From CAZVJU01 sp964627195 (lineage in GTDB: Bacteria > Patescibacteriota > Microgenomatia > UBA8517), in the NCBI GenBank assembly GCA_964627195.1, contig CAZVJU010000004.1:4685-68684 (forward strand): 64,000 nucleotides of DNA. Reading direction: 5' to 3'. The notes under the pieces are model-generated. The model had not been told where the DNA came from. It made no database searches and saw nothing but the letters and a program-made list of their open reading frames with translations. Below are positions 17,872-27,120 of this stretch, piece by piece. The translations under genes and the position numbers were made by a program. The stretch's first letter is position 1. Each line of letters starts with the position of its first letter.

Positions 17872-18960
17872 ATGAAAATAGCAATTGATATATCGGCAGT
17901 GGTTTATGGGACCGGAGTCTCGGTTTATACTAAGAATTTGGTCGAAAATATTTTGAAAATCGATAAAAAAAATGATTATCTGTTATTCGGCGGTTCTTTG
18001 AGAAAAAAAAGAGAAATTCATAATTTTTTGACTAGTCTCAGAGGAAATTCAGTTCACAATAAAGTTTTTTCAATACCGCCGACTTTTGCCGATTTCTTAT
18101 GGAATAAGCTGCATATACTACCAATAGAGAATATTATAGGAAATATTGACGTTTTTCACTCTTCGGATTGGACACAACCTCCCTCAGGAGCTTTCAAAGT
18201 TACGACTATACATGATCTTGTTCCCCTTAAACTTCCTCAGCTATCAGATCCTAAATTAGTTTCTACACACAAGGCTAGGTTAAAATGGGTTAAAAAGGAA
18301 GCTGATAGAATTATAGTTCCTTCTCAGTCAACCTTAGAAGATTGTCGAGAGTTGGGATTTAGAAAAGAAATATTAAGGGTCATTCCCGAAGCTACTAGTC
18401 TTAACTTTTTGTCGATAAAAAATGCCGAAATACTAAATCTTAAAAGAAAGTACAGAATCTCTGGGAAGTATATACTATCTGTTGGTGTAAATCCCAGAAA
18501 GAATACAGATCGCATAATTCAAGCCTTTGAAAAGATAAAGGCAGAAACAGGGTATAAATTGGTGATAATTGGCCATAAATACGTAGATTTTCATTTCGAA
18601 AGAGGGGTAATTTTCACAGGTCATATTTCACAGGAGGACTTAGCAGTATTTTATTCTGGTGCGGAAGCGTTGGTTTATCCGTCTTTATACGAAGGATTTG
18701 GTATTCCGATATTAGAAGCTTTTGTTTCTAAAACACCCGTGGTTACTACAAATTTCGGCAGTATGGCGGAGATTGCAGGGAAAGCTGCAGTGTTAGTTGA
18801 TCCTTTTAGTATAGATTCCATAGCTGAAGGAATTCTGGAAGCGATCAAAAACAAGCAAAAACTTGTAAAATTCGCTTTACGACGGGCAAAGAACTTTTCC
18901 TGGGAAAAGACTGCAAAAAAAACTTTAAATGTTTATAAAGAATTTGGGGGAAAACTTTAG
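17872..18960 (+). CDS. GT4 family glycosyltransferase
   Basis: A 362-residue GT-B enzyme. The N-terminal domain shows AVVYGTGVSVYTKNLV and HSSDWTQPP. The C-terminal domain shows TTIHDLVPLKLPQL, IIVPSQSTLEDCRE, LSVGVNPRKNTDRIIQAFE, the donor-binding YPSLYEGFGIPILEAFVSKTPVVT (EX7E motif) and a final FSWEKTAKKTLNVY typical of mannosyltransferase-like GT4 proteins. It leads a new unit after a 116-base intergenic region. Closely similar in layout to the next gene, suggesting an old duplication. Donor probably a GDP- or UDP-hexose. Confidence 0.85.
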   Translation: MKIAIDISAVVYGTGVSVYTKNLVENILKIDKKNDYLLFGGSLRKKREIHNFLTSLRGNSVHNKVFSIPPTFADFLWNKLHILPIENIIGNIDVFHSSDWTQPPSGAFKVTTIHDLVPLKLPQLSDPKLVSTHKARLKWVKKEADRIIVPSQSTLEDCRELGFRKEILRVIPEATSLNFLSIKNAEILNLKRKYRISGKYILSVGVNPRKNTDRIIQAFEKIKAETGYKLVIIGHKYVDFHFERGVIFTGHISQEDLAVFYSGAEALVYPSLYEGFGIPILEAFVSKTPVVTTNFGSMAEIAGKAAVLVDPFSIDSIAEGILEAIKNKQKLVKFALRRAKNFSWEKTAKKTLNVYKEFGGKL

Positions 18961-18984
18961 TTATTGTTTTTTTAATGAAAAACC

Positions 18985-20115
18985 ATGATTATCGGTATTG
19001 ACGGTAATGAAGCCAATGAAAGAGAGAGGGTTGGTGTACACCAATATACCTTCGAAATTCTTTGGGCGTTGTACAAACTACAGGATAGGGAAAATACACA
19101 TCTTTGCTTTTTAATTTATTTAAAATGTCCCCCGTCTTCGGATTTTCCGGAAGAAGGTCCGTTTTGGAAATATAAAGTTATATCGGGTAGTAAATTTTGG
19201 GTTTTAACTCGGCTTACGCCATTGTTGTTAGCAAAAAAAATTGATGTTTTTTGGAGTCCCAACCATTACTTACCTCCTATAGCGAGCATGCCAAGAGTTT
19301 GCACGATCCATGACCTGGGTTACCTCAATTTTTCGGGTCATTTCAAAAGGCGTGATTTTTGGCAACTAAAATACTGGAGTGCTATTTCTATAATTATATC
19401 AAAATATATCATTTGTCCTTCACGATCAGTTTACAATGACATTGTACGACACTATCCTTTTGCCCGAAATAAGGTGAAAATCATACATCATGGTTATGAC
19501 AAACGAAAATATAAAACAACTTATTCAAAAAAACTTGTGCGACGAATCTTTGAAAAATATAGGATTACCAAAAAGTATATACTTTTTTTATCTACTTTTA
19601 AGCCGAGCAAGAATATTGAAGGGTTACTCAGCGCCTTTAATTTAGTAAAAAAGGATTTTGATTATCAACTGGTAATTGTGGGTAAAAAGGGTTGGTTATA
19701 CGATTCAATTTTTGAGAAAGTTAAAGAATTAGGACTGGAGGAGCAGGTTATCTTTACTGATTATGTTGCCGAAGAGGATAAACCGGCCCTAATAGCAGGC
19801 GCGAAGGTGTTTGTCTTGCCATCTTTTTGGGAAGGGTTTGGTATGGATGTTCTTAATGTTTTGGCATCCGGCATACCCATTGTTTTAAGTAATGTTGGCT
19901 CTTTACCAGAAGTGGCAGGAAAGGCCGGAATCTATGTTGATCCAAAAAGTTACGAAAGTATTGCCGGCGGAATCAAAAAAGTTCTAGATATGGATCAAAA
20001 AGGGTATAATAAACAAGTACAGTTAGGTTTAAAACAGGTTCAAAAATACTCTTGGGAAAGATCTGCAAGAGAGACTTTGAATGTTTTAAAGGGAGCTTCC
20101 GGGATCAAAATCTAG
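18985..20115 (+). CDS. GT4 family glycosyltransferase
   Basis: A 376-residue GT-B enzyme. It shows EANERERVGVHQYTFEIL, CTIHDLGYLNFSGHF, CPSRSVYNDIVRHY, LFLSTFKPSKNIEGLLSAF, the donor-site LPSFWEGFGMDVLNVLASGIPIVLS and the C-terminal YSWERSARETLNVL. The usual EX7E acidic pair is altered: the second glutamate position (LEA in relatives) is LNV here, so activity or donor use may differ. It lies 24 bases after the previous GT4 gene and is probably co-transcribed. Confidence 0.82.
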   Translation: MIIGIDGNEANERERVGVHQYTFEILWALYKLQDRENTHLCFLIYLKCPPSSDFPEEGPFWKYKVISGSKFWVLTRLTPLLLAKKIDVFWSPNHYLPPIASMPRVCTIHDLGYLNFSGHFKRRDFWQLKYWSAISIIISKYIICPSRSVYNDIVRHYPFARNKVKIIHHGYDKRKYKTTYSKKLVRRIFEKYRITKKYILFLSTFKPSKNIEGLLSAFNLVKKDFDYQLVIVGKKGWLYDSIFEKVKELGLEEQVIFTDYVAEEDKPALIAGAKVFVLPSFWEGFGMDVLNVLASGIPIVLSNVGSLPEVAGKAGIYVDPKSYESIAGGIKKVLDMDQKGYNKQVQLGLKQVQKYSWERSARETLNVLKGASGIKI

Positions 20116-20134
20116 GAAAAAATAGTAAAATTCC

Positions 20135-20140
20135 TAAAAT
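20135..20140 (+). promoter_or_regulatory. -10 box before the acyltransferase gene
   Basis: TAAAAT ends five bases before the ATG at 20146, again leaving no room for a leader. No convincing -35 is seen, and read-through from the upstream GT4 gene is also possible. Confidence 0.3.
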
Positions 20141-20145
20141 ATTAC

Positions 20146-20742
20146 ATGTTTAAAGATAAAATGGATAACAACCTGAATATTAACCAGGCTTTGGTTAAAA
20201 TGATAAATAGATTCAGAAACTACTGTCTTGATTTTGAGCTTATGCTTCTGCGTTGGGTCGGATGTCTACCTTTTCATACGCTTAGAAAGTTCTTTTATAA
20301 ACTATCGGGCATAAAAATTGGCGAAGGGTCTACGATCCATATGTGGGCAAATTTCTTCCAACCTAAAAACATTGCGATTGGGGAAGATACTATCATCGGT
20401 GATCATTCCTTTTTAGATGGAAGAGCACTTTTATCAATCGGAAATCATGTTGATATTGCATCTTACGTACTTATTTATAACTCGGAGCATGATATTTTAG
20501 ATCCGCAATTCAAAGCAAGAGAAGAAAAGGTATTAATAAAGGATTATGTGTTTGTGGGACCCAGGGTAACGATTCTTCCTGGAGTTAGTGTCGGAATGGG
20601 AGCGGTTATTGCAGCTGGGGCAGTTGTTACAAAAAATGTAGGGGATTATGAAATTGTAGGCGGAGTTCCGGCAAAAAATATTGGAGAAAGACAAAACAAG
20701 AACCTTACATATAAATTAGGCAGAGCCAGACTATTTCAGTAG
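20146..20742 (+). CDS. Hexapeptide-repeat (LbH) acyltransferase
   Basis: A 198-residue left-handed beta-helix protein. The repeats run from about residue 60 (IGEGSTIHMWANFFQPKNIAIGEDTIIGDHS) to the end (VGPRVTILPGVSVGMGAVIAAGAVVTKNV and EIVGGVPAKNIGER). This is the standard signature of the WbbJ/maltose O-acetyltransferase group, and YNSEHDI carries the likely catalytic histidine. The family moves acetyl groups from acetyl-CoA to sugar hydroxyls in the cytoplasm. It probably decorates the glycan built by its neighbours. A short basic N-terminal extension is present. Confidence 0.85.
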   Translation: MFKDKMDNNLNINQALVKMINRFRNYCLDFELMLLRWVGCLPFHTLRKFFYKLSGIKIGEGSTIHMWANFFQPKNIAIGEDTIIGDHSFLDGRALLSIGNHVDIASYVLIYNSEHDILDPQFKAREEKVLIKDYVFVGPRVTILPGVSVGMGAVIAAGAVVTKNVGDYEIVGGVPAKNIGERQNKNLTYKLGRARLFQ

Positions 20743-20743
20743 C

Positions 20744-21304
20744 ATGAAAATTATCGTGAAATATGTTTATTTTATATTTTCTCTGATTTTTTTACTTTAC
20801 CTTCTGCTTCCAAATCCAAACTTTCCTGAGGCTTCTAGAGATGCTTTGCAGTCAAATGAGCCAGCAGACACAGAGACACCTCTCCGACGCGCATATTTTA
20901 CTAATTACTCGAGAGAAGAGGTAGTCAAACATTATCTAGAACAATTTAGTAAGAACTCTTTCAAAAACCTACCCCTCATTACTTATAGGCTTAATTATCC
21001 ACCCGAAGAGGCACAGAGCATAATTAGAGATCAAACGCGAAGCACTTTCTTGGAAGAGATCGTTCATCCCTTCCGGGAATCTTTATACATCAACGGATTT
21101 GAACCTAAAGACGAAAAAGACGCTATTTTTATTGCTGGGAAATTCTGGAGACAAAAAATTATAGTAAGATATGTTCCATCCAATCTCTGGTTGCGTTTTT
21201 CTATAGGGGTAATAAGTTTGTTTCTATTTTCACTTATTTTGAGAGAGTGGAGCAAACTGATGACCAAACTTAAAAGGAGAGCAAAAATATGGACCTTTCG
21301 ATAG
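20744..21304 (+). CDS. Unknown protein with two membrane helices
   Basis: A 186-residue protein not recognised as any family. It has an N-terminal helix (YVYFIFSLIFLLYLLLP), a polar region of about 130 residues predicted outside the membrane, and a second helix near the C-terminus (FSIGVISLFLFSLILREW) followed by a basic tail (KLMTKLKRRAK). It starts one base after the acyltransferase stop and overlaps the following GT2 gene by 16 bases, so it is embedded in the glycan operon. A scaffold or accessory role in glycan synthesis is a guess from position only. Confidence 0.6.
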   Translation: MKIIVKYVYFIFSLIFLLYLLLPNPNFPEASRDALQSNEPADTETPLRRAYFTNYSREEVVKHYLEQFSKNSFKNLPLITYRLNYPPEEAQSIIRDQTRSTFLEEIVHPFRESLYINGFEPKDEKDAIFIAGKFWRQKIIVRYVPSNLWLRFSIGVISLFLFSLILREWSKLMTKLKRRAKIWTFR

Positions 21305-22209
21305 TTATTCTTTCTTACAATACTAAAACAGTTCTGAAAGATTGTATTGACTCTATTTTGAAGAATAGTTTAGGTTTAAGCTACGAAATTATCGTAGTTG
21401 ATAATGCTTCAAAAGACGGTTCGGTCGCAATGTTATCTTCTTTTGTAAGGAAAGAAAAACGAGTTAGGTTTATTTTAAATAAAGTGAATGTTGGTTTTGC
21501 GGCCGGAAATAATCAAGGAATATCAGTAGCTAAGGGAAAAGTCGTACTCCTACTTAATTCAGATACGCTTGTAAATGACAATTGCCTAGGAGAAATGGTT
21601 TCATGGTTAGAAAGGCACAAAGATGTTGGTGCTATGTCTCCTGCGCTCAAAAACAAAGATGCTAGCTTCCAGGGAACCGGCGGATATTTCCCAACTTTGG
21701 TCAGGGTATTTTTGTGGATGTTTTTTTTAGATGACATTCCCTTTATGGATTTTTTTATAAAACCATATCACCCCATGCATGCCCAGTCACCTTTTTATAA
21801 AGGCACAAGAAATTATCTTCATGCCAGTGAGATTGATTGGATTACCGGAGCTTTTATGATGATTAGAAAAGAGGCTCTTGAGGAAGTGGGGGGTTTAGAT
21901 GAGGATTATTTTATGTATGTAGAAGACACAGATTTATGTTTCAGAATAAAAAAAGCAGGATGGAGAATTTGGTATAAACCCCAATGGAATATAGTTCACT
22001 TAGGTGGGGCTAGTAGTACTTCAGAGTTTCCTATAATCTCAGAATTTAAAGGACTAAGACTTTTTTATAAGAAAAATATGCCGTCATGGCAGTATCCAGT
22101 CGTAATTTTTTTTCTCAAATGTGGAGCCTTATTAAGAATTATATTATTTGGACTATTTAAGGGAAAAGATTCAGCGAAAACCTATGCAAAAGCACTCACA
22201 CTTAATTGA
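21289..22209 (+). CDS. GT2 family glycosyltransferase, rhamnosyltransferase-like
   Basis: A 306-residue enzyme with VDNASKDGS (37-45), NVGFAAGNN (67-75), LNSDT (89-93, metal site), WITGAFMMIRKEA and DEDYFMYVEDTDLCFR. This set is typical of the WbbL/RfbN-like rhamnosyl/GlcNAc-transferase subgroup that extends lipid-linked O-antigen chains. A hydrophobic segment near the C-terminus (VVIFFLKCGALLRIILFGLF) may anchor it. A Shine-Dalgarno-like AAAGGAGAG lies about ten bases before the ATG, inside the preceding gene. Confidence 0.85.
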   Translation: MDLSIVILSYNTKTVLKDCIDSILKNSLGLSYEIIVVDNASKDGSVAMLSSFVRKEKRVRFILNKVNVGFAAGNNQGISVAKGKVVLLLNSDTLVNDNCLGEMVSWLERHKDVGAMSPALKNKDASFQGTGGYFPTLVRVFLWMFFLDDIPFMDFFIKPYHPMHAQSPFYKGTRNYLHASEIDWITGAFMMIRKEALEEVGGLDEDYFMYVEDTDLCFRIKKAGWRIWYKPQWNIVHLGGASSTSEFPIISEFKGLRLFYKKNMPSWQYPVVIFFLKCGALLRIILFGLFKGKDSAKTYAKALTLN

Positions 22210-23554
22210 TTTAGTTTCCAAATATGTAGTAGCGGCAATTTTAATTGTCGTACCTTTGTATCCAAAGTTCCCATTTATTCGAATTCCGAATACTTTTGTA
22301 GCCGTTAGGCTTGAAGACTTTCTCTTGTTTTTTGCCGGAATTGTCCTTGTAGTTTCTATTTTTCCCAGACTACTATCGTTTTCCAAAGATCCTTTGGTTA
22401 AACTTGTTGCTCTTTTCCTCGGAGTAGGTTTTATATCTTTTATTTCAGGATCACTTGTTACAAAAAGCGTCGTTCCTAATATTGCATTTTTACATTGGTT
22501 ACGTAGGATAGAATATTTCATCCCGCTGTTTTTAGGAATTGATTCTATGCGGAAGAATACTAAAAATTTGGAGTTTTATTTAAAAATTCTATTTCTGGTT
22601 ATCATAGTCCTCTTTTTTTATGGATTTGGACAGAAAAATTTTGGATGGCCGATTATCATAACCCAGAATCAAGAATACTCTAAGGGGATTGCTCTTAGTT
22701 ACGTTCCGGGAAGTCATATAAATTCGACGTTTGCAGGTCACTATGATTTAGCCTCATTTTTAGTTTTGGCTCTCCCTGTGGTTATTAGCTGTCTTTTTCT
22801 TTTAAAAGGTGTTAGGACAAAGATTTTTTTGGGTATGGTATTTTTTTCTGGATTGTGGCTTTTGGTTAACACTGCTTCTCGAGTTTCTATCTTTTCCTAT
22901 CTTATCGCTGGAACTATCTCCTTGCTTTTAATTAAAAAATATAAAGCAGTGCTAGTATTTTTATTTGTGAGCATCGTCTTTGTAGGCTTTTCTTCTAATC
23001 TTGTCTCTCGTTACAGTAGACTTATAGATGTTATTCGGAATAAATCTGAAAGTGGTAATTTAAATAATCTGGGAATTTTTACTGTTTATGCACAGGATAT
23101 TGATTTACCATTAAAAGTTAAATCAGTAACCCCAACTCCAACTTCTGAACCACCCTTTGAAGATCGCTCGACAAATATTCGCCTTAACGTCGAATGGCCA
23201 AGGGCATTAAGAGCATTCGCAAAAAATCCTATCCTAGGTACAGGGTACTCGTCAATAACTTTGGCAACTGATAATGACTACTTAAGGGCCTTGGGAGAGG
23301 TTGGTATATTGGGATTTTTGGCTTTTTTTCTAATCCTTGGGAAAACAAGTGACATCCTTTTAAGGTCATTTTCTTCCAACAAATCTTTCAGGGGTGTTGA
23401 ACTCGGATTTTTGACTGGTACAATAGGTAGCCTTTCCGGATTATTTATTAATGCTGTCTTTATTGACATTTTTGAGTCATCCAAATTTGCTCTACTTTTT
23501 TGGCTTATGATTGGTATGGCCATGTCTTTAGTAACTTATGCGAAAAATGAATAA
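22184..23554 (+). CDS. O-antigen ligase/polymerase-like membrane protein
   Basis: A polytopic protein of about 456 residues with some ten helices. A large C-proximal loop contains NIRLNVEWPRALRAFAKNPILGTGYSS and NDYLRALGEVGILGFLAFF, the Wzy_C/WaaL-type signature (an arginine-containing loop followed by N-x-x-L-x-x-x-x-E-x-G). Such proteins polymerise repeat units or ligate a finished glycan to its acceptor outside the membrane. The frame is open from a TTG at 22148, but the ATG at 22184 is preferred because it gives a normal overlap with the GT2 gene. Confidence 0.75.
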   Translation: MQKHSHLIDLVSKYVVAAILIVVPLYPKFPFIRIPNTFVAVRLEDFLLFFAGIVLVVSIFPRLLSFSKDPLVKLVALFLGVGFISFISGSLVTKSVVPNIAFLHWLRRIEYFIPLFLGIDSMRKNTKNLEFYLKILFLVIIVLFFYGFGQKNFGWPIIITQNQEYSKGIALSYVPGSHINSTFAGHYDLASFLVLALPVVISCLFLLKGVRTKIFLGMVFFSGLWLLVNTASRVSIFSYLIAGTISLLLIKKYKAVLVFLFVSIVFVGFSSNLVSRYSRLIDVIRNKSESGNLNNLGIFTVYAQDIDLPLKVKSVTPTPTSEPPFEDRSTNIRLNVEWPRALRAFAKNPILGTGYSSITLATDNDYLRALGEVGILGFLAFFLILGKTSDILLRSFSSNKSFRGVELGFLTGTIGSLSGLFINAVFIDIFESSKFALLFWLMIGMAMSLVTYAKNE

Positions 23555-25010
23555 CATAACTACTCGAATAATTAACAGCTACTATATAGAGTATATTATT
23601 TTATCTATATTATTACTTATATTTGTAATTACGAGGCTATATAAGATTAATAATCCCGTTGCCGACTGGCATTCGTGGAGGCAAGCGGATACCGCTTCAG
23701 TAACAAAAACATTTTTGGATAGAGGAATTGATCTTATATTTCCCCGATATCACGATATTTCAACAATCCAAACAGGTAAATTTAATTCTGAAGGTTACAG
23801 ATTTGTAGAATTCCCAATTTATAATGCTATTCACGCTGTTTTAGTCAATAACTTTAGTTTTTTTACACTAGAAGTTTGGGGAAGGATTCTTTCAATAATG
23901 TCAGCTCTCATATCAGCAGTCTTCATTTTTTTGTTAGGCAAACGATTCTTAGGTAGGTGGGGAGGTATTTTAGCTTGCCTTTTTTATGCACTAATTCCTT
24001 TCAATATCTACTTTACGCGGGTAATTTTACCGGAACCGCTGGCCGTTGCTTTCGCAATAACAAGCTTGTGGGTTTTTGTCAGATTTATTGATACAGGTAA
24101 ACTTTCAGGATTGTATCTTTCGGGAATTCTTTTTGCTTTAGGATTACTTGTTAAGCCCTTTGTAATTTTTTATGGTGTGCCAATGATATATCTGGCATTA
24201 GAGAAATACACATTAAGAAAAATCTTCACTGAAGGTAAATTACTTATACCGTTTTTACTTTTTCTTGATATTGTCTTGATACCATTAATACTATGGCGTG
24301 GGTGGATGGTCAGATACCCTGAAGGGATTCCTCACTTTACATGGGTGTTTAACGGTGATGGAATTCGTTTCAGACCTTCTTTTTGGCGATGGATATTTGG
24401 TGAAAGAATCGGGCACCTAATTTTAGGTAGTTGGGGTTTGTTACCTTTTTCCTTAGGGATTATTCACAGAAAAAATAACTTTTATTTCACACAATTTTTC
24501 CTTTTGGGAATGCTTATATACCTTAGCGTTATCGCAACAGCTAATGTCCGTCACGATTATTATCAAACATTAATAATTCCTGCAATTTCTCTTGTGCTTG
24601 CTCAGGGTAGCTTATGGATGTGGAAGTCAGAAAACTTAAATAAGTTGTTATCTCGGTTTATTCTCATTTTTTCCCTAGGGGTGGGTCTTATTACAGGAGC
24701 TCTGCAAGTTAAAGAATTTTATAATATTAATCATCCTGAGATTTTAACCGCTGGAGCGGCCGCTGACAAACTCGTAGCCAAGGATGCCTTAATAATAGCT
24801 CCTTATAATGGTGATACTGCTTTTCTTTATCAGACAAAAAGATGGGGATGGCCGTTTGTTGATCTTCCTATTGATGAATTGATTGCCAAGGGTGCTGATT
24901 ACTATGTAGCCGTTAATTTTGATTCGCAAACGACCGAATTTATACAAAAGTTCGAGGCCGTTCAAAGGACGGATCAGTATGTTATTCTTGACCTACATAA
25001 AAGAAAGTAA
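23538..25010 (+). CDS. GT-C type membrane glycosyltransferase (GT39-like)
   Basis: A 490-residue polytopic protein. The first extracytoplasmic loop reads DWHSWRQADTASVTKTFLDRG, where WRQADT is the hallmark of one PMT_2-like subgroup and carries the catalytic-type aspartate. It is followed by EFPIYNAIHAVLV and helices containing ALIPFNIYFTRVILPEPLAV. A C-terminal soluble segment of about 90 residues ends the protein. It overlaps the preceding O-antigen ligase-like gene by 17 bases. It probably uses a polyprenyl-phosphate sugar donor. Confidence 0.75.
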   Translation: MRKMNNITTRIINSYYIEYIILSILLLIFVITRLYKINNPVADWHSWRQADTASVTKTFLDRGIDLIFPRYHDISTIQTGKFNSEGYRFVEFPIYNAIHAVLVNNFSFFTLEVWGRILSIMSALISAVFIFLLGKRFLGRWGGILACLFYALIPFNIYFTRVILPEPLAVAFAITSLWVFVRFIDTGKLSGLYLSGILFALGLLVKPFVIFYGVPMIYLALEKYTLRKIFTEGKLLIPFLLFLDIVLIPLILWRGWMVRYPEGIPHFTWVFNGDGIRFRPSFWRWIFGERIGHLILGSWGLLPFSLGIIHRKNNFYFTQFFLLGMLIYLSVIATANVRHDYYQTLIIPAISLVLAQGSLWMWKSENLNKLLSRFILIFSLGVGLITGALQVKEFYNINHPEILTAGAAADKLVAKDALIIAPYNGDTAFLYQTKRWGWPFVDLPIDELIAKGADYYVAVNFDSQTTEFIQKFEAVQRTDQYVILDLHKRK

Positions 25011-25012
25011 GT

Positions 25013-26212
25013 ATGAAGATTTTAATGTTGGTACCTTATCTCCCCACTATCACTATGAGTGGTGGACAAACCCGGTGGTATAACATTATTAAATATCTTG
25101 CAAAAAAGCACGATATTACGCTTTTTTCTTTGATTAAAGACGATTCTGAAAAAAAATTTATTCCCGAGCTTAAAAAATACTGTAAAAAAGTAAAGGTATT
25201 CAGACGACCTCAAAAACCTTGGACCATAAGAAATATATTTTTATCTGTATTTGGGCCTTTTCCGCTTTTAGTAATTAGGAATCAATCTTTAGAAGAAAAA
25301 AGAGAAATAAAAGACGAGTTAAAGAAAGAAAAATACGATTTAATTCACGCTGAAACTTTCTACGTAATGCCACACCTACCTAAAACCAGCGTCCCAACTA
25401 TATTGGTTGAGCAGACAATTTGGCATGATGTTTATAAACATTATGTGATGCATGAAATACCCTTTTTCTTAAGACCTTTTTTTCTCCAGGACGTTCTCAA
25501 GATAAAGTTTTGGGAAAAGTATTATTGGGGAAAGGCAGATAGGTTGTTTGGCGTATCTGAAGAAGATAAAGAAGAGATGCTAAAGCTTGTTCCTAATAAA
25601 GAAGTTGGCATTATCCCAAATGGGGTGGATACAAACTTTTTTATAAGAAAGAAGGTTGAAAGGAAAACGCCTCCTAGAATTTTGTATGGTGTCACTAATT
25701 TTGAGTGGTTGCAGAATCAGGAAGCGACAGAGATTCTTGTGAAGAAAGTTTGGCCCCAAATTAAACATAAGTTTCCTCTGGCTAGAGTTTGGATTGTAGG
25801 CAGAAAAATACCGAATTGGTTGAAGCAAATTTCAATTAAGAATGAAGATATCGAAATAACAGAAGACATACCCGATGCACGCGACGCTTATAGAACTGCA
25901 AGTGTTATGGTCGCGCCGATTAAAGGTTCTGGTGGGACAAGGCTTAAAATCCTAGAAGCCATGGCGGCATCTCTTCCTGTTGTATCGAGTAATGTGGGAG
26001 TAGCCGGATTGAAGTTAACTAACAGTGTGAATGTTTTAATTGCAGATTCGGTAGACGATATGGCAAATCAAACAATTAAGATTTTAGAAAGCCCGAATTT
26101 AGCGGAAAGGATCGGAAAAGAAGCAAGGAAGCATGTAATCAAATATTTCGATTGGAAGTCGATTGTTAAGCTACATGACCCAATTTATAGAGATTTAGCC
26201 AATAAAAATTGA
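25013..26212 (+). CDS. GT4 family glycosyltransferase
   Basis: A 399-residue GT-B enzyme. The N-terminal domain shows LVPYLPTITMSGGQTRWYNIIKYLA. The C-terminal domain shows VSEEDKEEM, IIPNGVDTNFF and a donor site built on KGSGGTRLKILEAMAASLPVVSSNVG. The latter pattern is typical of the PEP-CTERM/Stp1-like branch of GT4, in which the usual EGFG is replaced by GSGGTR. It starts two bases after the GT-C stop and its stop overlaps the next start, so it is inside the same operon. Confidence 0.85.
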   Translation: MKILMLVPYLPTITMSGGQTRWYNIIKYLAKKHDITLFSLIKDDSEKKFIPELKKYCKKVKVFRRPQKPWTIRNIFLSVFGPFPLLVIRNQSLEEKREIKDELKKEKYDLIHAETFYVMPHLPKTSVPTILVEQTIWHDVYKHYVMHEIPFFLRPFFLQDVLKIKFWEKYYWGKADRLFGVSEEDKEEMLKLVPNKEVGIIPNGVDTNFFIRKKVERKTPPRILYGVTNFEWLQNQEATEILVKKVWPQIKHKFPLARVWIVGRKIPNWLKQISIKNEDIEITEDIPDARDAYRTASVMVAPIKGSGGTRLKILEAMAASLPVVSSNVGVAGLKLTNSVNVLIADSVDDMANQTIKILESPNLAERIGKEARKHVIKYFDWKSIVKLHDPIYRDLANKN

Positions 26213-27120
26213 AAAATCTAAAACTATCTATAATTATCTTGAGTTATAACACAAAAGATTTACTTTATGATTGCTTACTTTCATTGGAGAAAGTAAGCAA
26301 AGAAGTTAATTTTGAAGTAATTGTTCCTGATAATGGGTCAATAGATGGTTCGCCAGAAATGGTGGAAAAGGATTTTAAATGGGTTAAGAAAGTTATAAGA
26401 ATCGGTAAAAACCTAGGTTTTGCGGCAGGTAATAATAAAGCAAAACCATTTGTTCAAGGAGAATACGTTTTATTTCTCAATTCAGATACAGTTGTTCCTC
26501 AAAACACCTTAAAAGAGATGGTGAAATATATGGACGAGACACCGGATGTTGGTGCTTCCACCTGTAAGTTGGTTCTCCCTGATGGCAAATTGGATAAAGA
26601 TGCCAGACGCTCATTTGTAAGTCCTTGGTTGGGACTTAGTCATCTTTTCTTAAGATTGGACAGGGTATTTCCTAAGTCGAAAATATTTTCTCAATACTGG
26701 TACGGCTATATATCTCCTGATGAGACTCACGAGATTGATGCACTTCAGGGAGCCTTTTTTCTTACTAGGAAGAAAATACTGGATGATGTCGGATGGTTTG
26801 ACGAAGATTATTTTTTGGATGCAGAAGACATAGATCTATCATGGAAAATCAAATCAAAAGGTTGGAAAAATGTGTATTATCCCAAAGTAGATATCCTTCA
26901 TATAAAGGGGGCGACTAAGGGTAAAAATAATAAGTTAAAGAAATATACAACCTTTGGAGAGAAACTGAAGTACAGAATGTCTGGTGTCAATTCGATTGAA
27001 ATTTTTGTCAAGAAAAGAATTTGGAATAAATATCCTTTACCTCTAATGGTCTTAGTTTTACTGGGGATAAAACTCCTAAAAGTAATTCGTTTTATTAAAC
27101 TAGTAACTTTTGGAAAATGA
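26209..27120 (+). CDS. GT2 family glycosyltransferase, rhamnosyltransferase-like
   Basis: A 303-residue enzyme closely similar in layout to the one at 21289: PDNGSIDGS (40-48), NLGFAAGNN (68-76), LNSDT (90-94), LQGAFFLTRKKIL and DEDYFLDAEDIDLSWK. The subgroup adds rhamnose or related sugars to lipid-linked oligosaccharides. The start is a TTG that overlaps the preceding TGA; the next ATG is far downstream, so TTG is the best choice. Its stop overlaps the next ATG. Confidence 0.85.
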   Translation: MKNLKLSIIILSYNTKDLLYDCLLSLEKVSKEVNFEVIVPDNGSIDGSPEMVEKDFKWVKKVIRIGKNLGFAAGNNKAKPFVQGEYVLFLNSDTVVPQNTLKEMVKYMDETPDVGASTCKLVLPDGKLDKDARRSFVSPWLGLSHLFLRLDRVFPKSKIFSQYWYGYISPDETHEIDALQGAFFLTRKKILDDVGWFDEDYFLDAEDIDLSWKIKSKGWKNVYYPKVDILHIKGATKGKNNKLKKYTTFGEKLKYRMSGVNSIEIFVKKRIWNKYPLPLMVLVLLGIKLLKVIRFIKLVTFGK

